A stretch of 42,254 bases of DNA from Acidimicrobiia bacterium. GTDB lineage: Bacteria > Actinomycetota > Acidimicrobiia > Spongiisociales > UBA5794. The stretch's first letter is position 1; each line of letters begins with the position of its first letter. Below, in pieces: positions 39,952-42,254 of this stretch. Made by a program: the position numbers and the translations under genes. The notes under the pieces are model-generated. The model was not told the DNA's origin and searched no databases. It worked only from the letters and a program-made list of their open reading frames with translations. The stretch covers positions 1-42,254 of the forward strand of contig JALSQW010000048.1 of the NCBI GenBank assembly GCA_026985095.1. The letters are read 5' to 3'.

Positions 39952-42254
39952 GCTGCGGATCAGGAACTTCCGGTCGTACTTCGGCGAGGAGGCCGTCTTC
40001 GACTTCCGCGACCGTCGTCTGGTGGGGGTGGTCGGCCCCATCGGAAGCGGCAAGTCCTCGATCCTCGACGCGATCGCCTTCGCGCTGTACGGACGAACAC
40101 CGAGGATCGCCCGATCCACTCGCTCCCTCATCCACCAGCGCGCCGACCACGCCGCGGTCGCCCTGCGGTTCTCCGTCGACGGCGACGTGTGGGAAGTGCA
40201 GCGGGTCATCCGTCGCAAGGGCCAGAGTCAGCATGCCCTGTACCGTTTCGACGTCGACGCCCCCGTCGCCCAGCCGGTCGACAAGATCGTGCAGGAGGCC
40301 GAGGTCCTGGCTCGGATCGAGCAGATCCTCGGCCTCGACTTCGACGCGTTCGGTCGGTCGGTCATGCTCGCCCAGGGTCAGTTCGCCGAGTTCCTCACCG
40401 CCCGACCCGCCGAACGCGACAAGGTCCTCAAGGGCGTCTTCGGCTACGACCGCATCGACACCATGCGAGAGCGCGCCAGGGAGCGGGCCCGGGACGCGGC
40501 GCTCGACGCCGACAAGGCGGCCCTCGAGGTCGAGCAACTGACCGAACTGCGATCACAGGTCACCGAAGAGCGTGACCGCGTGGAGCGACTGGAACGTCGC
40601 AAGGCCCAGCTCGAGGAGGCGGCCGGTGAGTTCTCCGCCGTCACCGACCAGCGGCGTGAAGCCGCCGCCGAACTCGCCGACGCCAAGAGCCGCAGTGGCG
40701 CAATGGCGACCCTCGCCGAACGTCTCCCCGACCGAGCCTCCGTCGCGGAGCTCGCCGACGCCCTCGCCACCCTCGACGCCGAGGGCGCCGCGGCGGCCGC
40801 GGACCTCGAGGCCGCCGTGGCCGCCGTCGCCGAGGCCGAGGCGACGTTGGAGCGATTCCCCTCCGATGAGCGGGACCAGCTCGAGGAGGCGGCTCGTTTG
40901 GTCGCCACCCGGGAGGCCGCCGTGCGTCGGGCCGCCGACCTCGAGGACCGCCTCCGAGCCTCCGAGGCGGACCTCGAGGCCGCCGTGGCCGCCGTCGCCG
41001 AGGGCCGGGCCGACCTGGAACGGATCGAAGCCTCGCTGCGGGCCGCCACCGAGCGGAAGCAGGCCGCCACCGCGGCGCTCCTGCAGCGACGAGAGCGACT
41101 GCACCAGGCCCGTCACGCCGACATGGCGCTGTCCCTGCGACGAGAGCTCGCCCCGGGTCGGCCGTGCCCGGTGTGTGAGCAGGAGGTTCCCGAGGTCCCG
41201 GCGATCCCGCCGAGTCCCGATGTCGAGGACGCAGCCGCGGCGGTCGCCGCGGGTGAGATCGAAGCCGAGGCGGCGGTGAACGACCACGCCGCCGCCGCGG
41301 CTTCCCTCGAGGCCGCGCGTGTCCGACTCGAGGCCGCCATGGCGCGGGTGGGTGAGCACGAGGCGCAGATCGAGGAGCTCCGAGCGGACCTCCGGGCGGC
41401 CGGTGACGAATTGACGGAGATCGACCGGCAACTGGCCGCGATCCTCGGTGAAGGGGACACCGGTCAGCTCCTGCGCCGGCGGCGGAAGGCGTTGGCCGAC
41501 GCCGAAGCCGCCGTCGCCGACGCCCGCCGGAACGCCACCGAAGCCAGAGCGCGTCACGACCAGATCATGGCGTCCGGCGGTGAGCTCCGTCGTGACCTCG
41601 ACGAGCTGCTGCTCCGGGTCGCCGAACTGGGAGCGACGGTCGGGCTGTCGGCGCCCGCCCGCGACGCCGACCCGGAGAAGGCCGTCGTCGCGCTCCACGA
41701 GGCGACGGCAGCCGAGACGCAGAGGGCCGTCGCCCGCGTCGAGGCAGCGACGGTCGCCCTCGAGGAGGCCGACGCCCGCCTGGCGCAGCTCCGTGAACGG
41801 CTCGAGATCGAAGGCTCCGTGGCCGAAGCTCTCGCCGGGGTCGGTGCCGAAGTGGCGGCGGCGAACCGACACATCGAGAGGGCCCGAGCGCGTCTGGGTG
41901 CCCTCCCGCGAGCGATCGCGGCCCGGGACGAAGCCCTCGCTGCCACCCAACGCTACGAGCGGCTGGCCGCTGACCTCACCGATGCGCGGTTCGTCCGGTT
42001 CCTTCTCGACGAGGAACGGTACCGCCTCGCGGCGCTGGGGAGCGACCATCTCGAGCGCCTCTCCAACGGCCGATACCGATTCACCGACGATGGCACGTTC
42101 GCCATCGTCGACCTCGCCGCTGCCGACGCCATCCGGAAGGCCGACAGCCTCTCGGGTGGTGAGACGTTCCTGGCCTCCCTCGCCCTGGCCCTCGGCCTCG
42201 CCGAGATCGTGGCCAGGACGGGCGGGAGGATGGACGCCTTCTTCCTCGACGAGG
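39938..42254 (+). CDS. sbcC: SbcC / Rad50-like ATPase, 3' end cut by window
   Basis: 772 codons are visible from ATG 39938, with no stop before the window ends. The Walker A is G33-P-I-G-S-G-K-S40-S, the Q-loop L-A-Q-G-Q-F-A-E-F-L near 145. A long Ala/Glu/Arg coiled coil follows with the zinc hook C410-P-V-C413 at its tip. The returning coil leads to the ABC signature L738-S-G-G-E742 and Walker B M-D-A-F-F-L-D-E at the edge, so only the last few dozen residues (D-loop and His switch) are missing. At about 800 residues in all it is short for SbcC, nearer to archaeal Rad50. It is the ATPase that tethers and opens DNA ends for SbcD. Confidence 0.95.
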   Translation, partial: MRPLELRIRNFRSYFGEEAVFDFRDRRLVGVVGPIGSGKSSILDAIAFALYGRTPRIARSTRSLIHQRADHAAVALRFSVDGDVWEVQRVIRRKGQSQHALYRFDVDAPVAQPVDKIVQEAEVLARIEQILGLDFDAFGRSVMLAQGQFAEFLTARPAERDKVLKGVFGYDRIDTMRERARERARDAALDADKAALEVEQLTELRSQVTEERDRVERLERRKAQLEEAAGEFSAVTDQRREAAAELADAKSRSGAMATLAERLPDRASVAELADALATLDAEGAAAAADLEAAVAAVAEAEATLERFPSDERDQLEEAARLVATREAAVRRAADLEDRLRASEADLEAAVAAVAEGRADLERIEASLRAATERKQAATAALLQRRERLHQARHADMALSLRRELAPGRPCPVCEQEVPEVPAIPPSPDVEDAAAAVAAGEIEAEAAVNDHAAAAASLEAARVRLEAAMARVGEHEAQIEELRADLRAAGDELTEIDRQLAAILGEGDTGQLLRRRRKALADAEAAVADARRNATEARARHDQIMASGGELRRDLDELLLRVAELGATVGLSAPARDADPEKAVVALHEATAAETQRAVARVEAATVALEEADARLAQLRERLEIEGSVAEALAGVGAEVAAANRHIERARARLGALPRAIAARDEALAATQRYERLAADLTDARFVRFLLDEERYRLAALGSDHLERLSNGRYRFTDDGTFAIVDLAAADAIRKADSLSGGETFLASLALALGLAEIVARTGGRMDAFFLDE

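Noticed and set aside
37006-40218. A 1070-residue open frame on the minus strand opposite herA and sbcD (others at 20302-23142 and 30661-33504)
   Set aside because: These are antisense shadows of high-GC coding DNA. Their products are Arg/Gly/Asp-rich low-complexity chains with no motifs, while the plus strand has intact families with correct motifs.

Overview
The window is a high-GC bacterial chromosome segment, most likely from an actinobacterium of the Acidimicrobiia or a close relative. The support is: GC near 70 percent; frequent GTG starts; many start codons only 6-9 nt downstream of a TAnnnT box (leaderless style); lipoproteins with Thr/Pro-rich linkers; and an aceB-aceA pair facing a RamB-type regulator. 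The taxonomic call is inference. I saw no rRNA, tRNA, CRISPR array, transposase, integrase or phage gene.

Region 1 (1-6785) is an accessory block of exported proteins on the plus strand: a secreted protein cut by the window edge, a 581-residue lipoprotein, and three paralogous lipoproteins that each carry two C-M-x3-G-[FY] motifs, interleaved with two unrelated exported proteins. None has a recognised function.

Region 2 (6829-13076) is mixed metabolism: an SDR oxidoreductase (minus), a small secreted metzincin-like protease whose promoter spacer is a CT repeat, a membrane-anchored unknown, a MaoC-like hydratase coupled to O-acetylhomoserine sulfhydrylase, an alpha/beta hydrolase and a cyclopropane-fatty-acid-synthase-type methyltransferase.

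Region 3 (13196-17320) is a cytochrome c oxidase operon (subunits II, I, III) of the A2 (Y-S-H-P) type, ending in a lipoprotein cupredoxin with eight tandem Q-M-Q-D-G repeats and closed by a perfect hairpin terminator shared with the converging aceA.

Region 4 (17340-23109) is the glyoxylate shunt: malate synthase and isocitrate lyase on the minus strand, facing a RamB/ScfR-type regulator, with two palindromes in the 117-bp shared promoter region. A serine-hydroxymethyltransferase-like gene follows.

Region 5 (23143-36014) holds a 37-bp tandem repeat, a PLP-dependent ACC deaminase/D-cysteine desulfhydrase homologue, four MFS-type transporters (one with a large extracytoplasmic jelly-roll-like insert), two paralogous PQQ-type sugar dehydrogenase lipoproteins, a hydrolase, and a nucleoside-salvage pair (ribokinase plus nucleoside hydrolase). 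Two convergent gene pairs overlap at their 3' ends.

Region 6 (36101-42254, running off the window) is a tightly packed nurA-herA-sbcD-sbcC operon. It combines, in one bacterial transcription unit, the four partners known from archaeal DNA end resection (NurA nuclease, HerA translocase, Mre11, Rad50). This is the most interesting system in the window.
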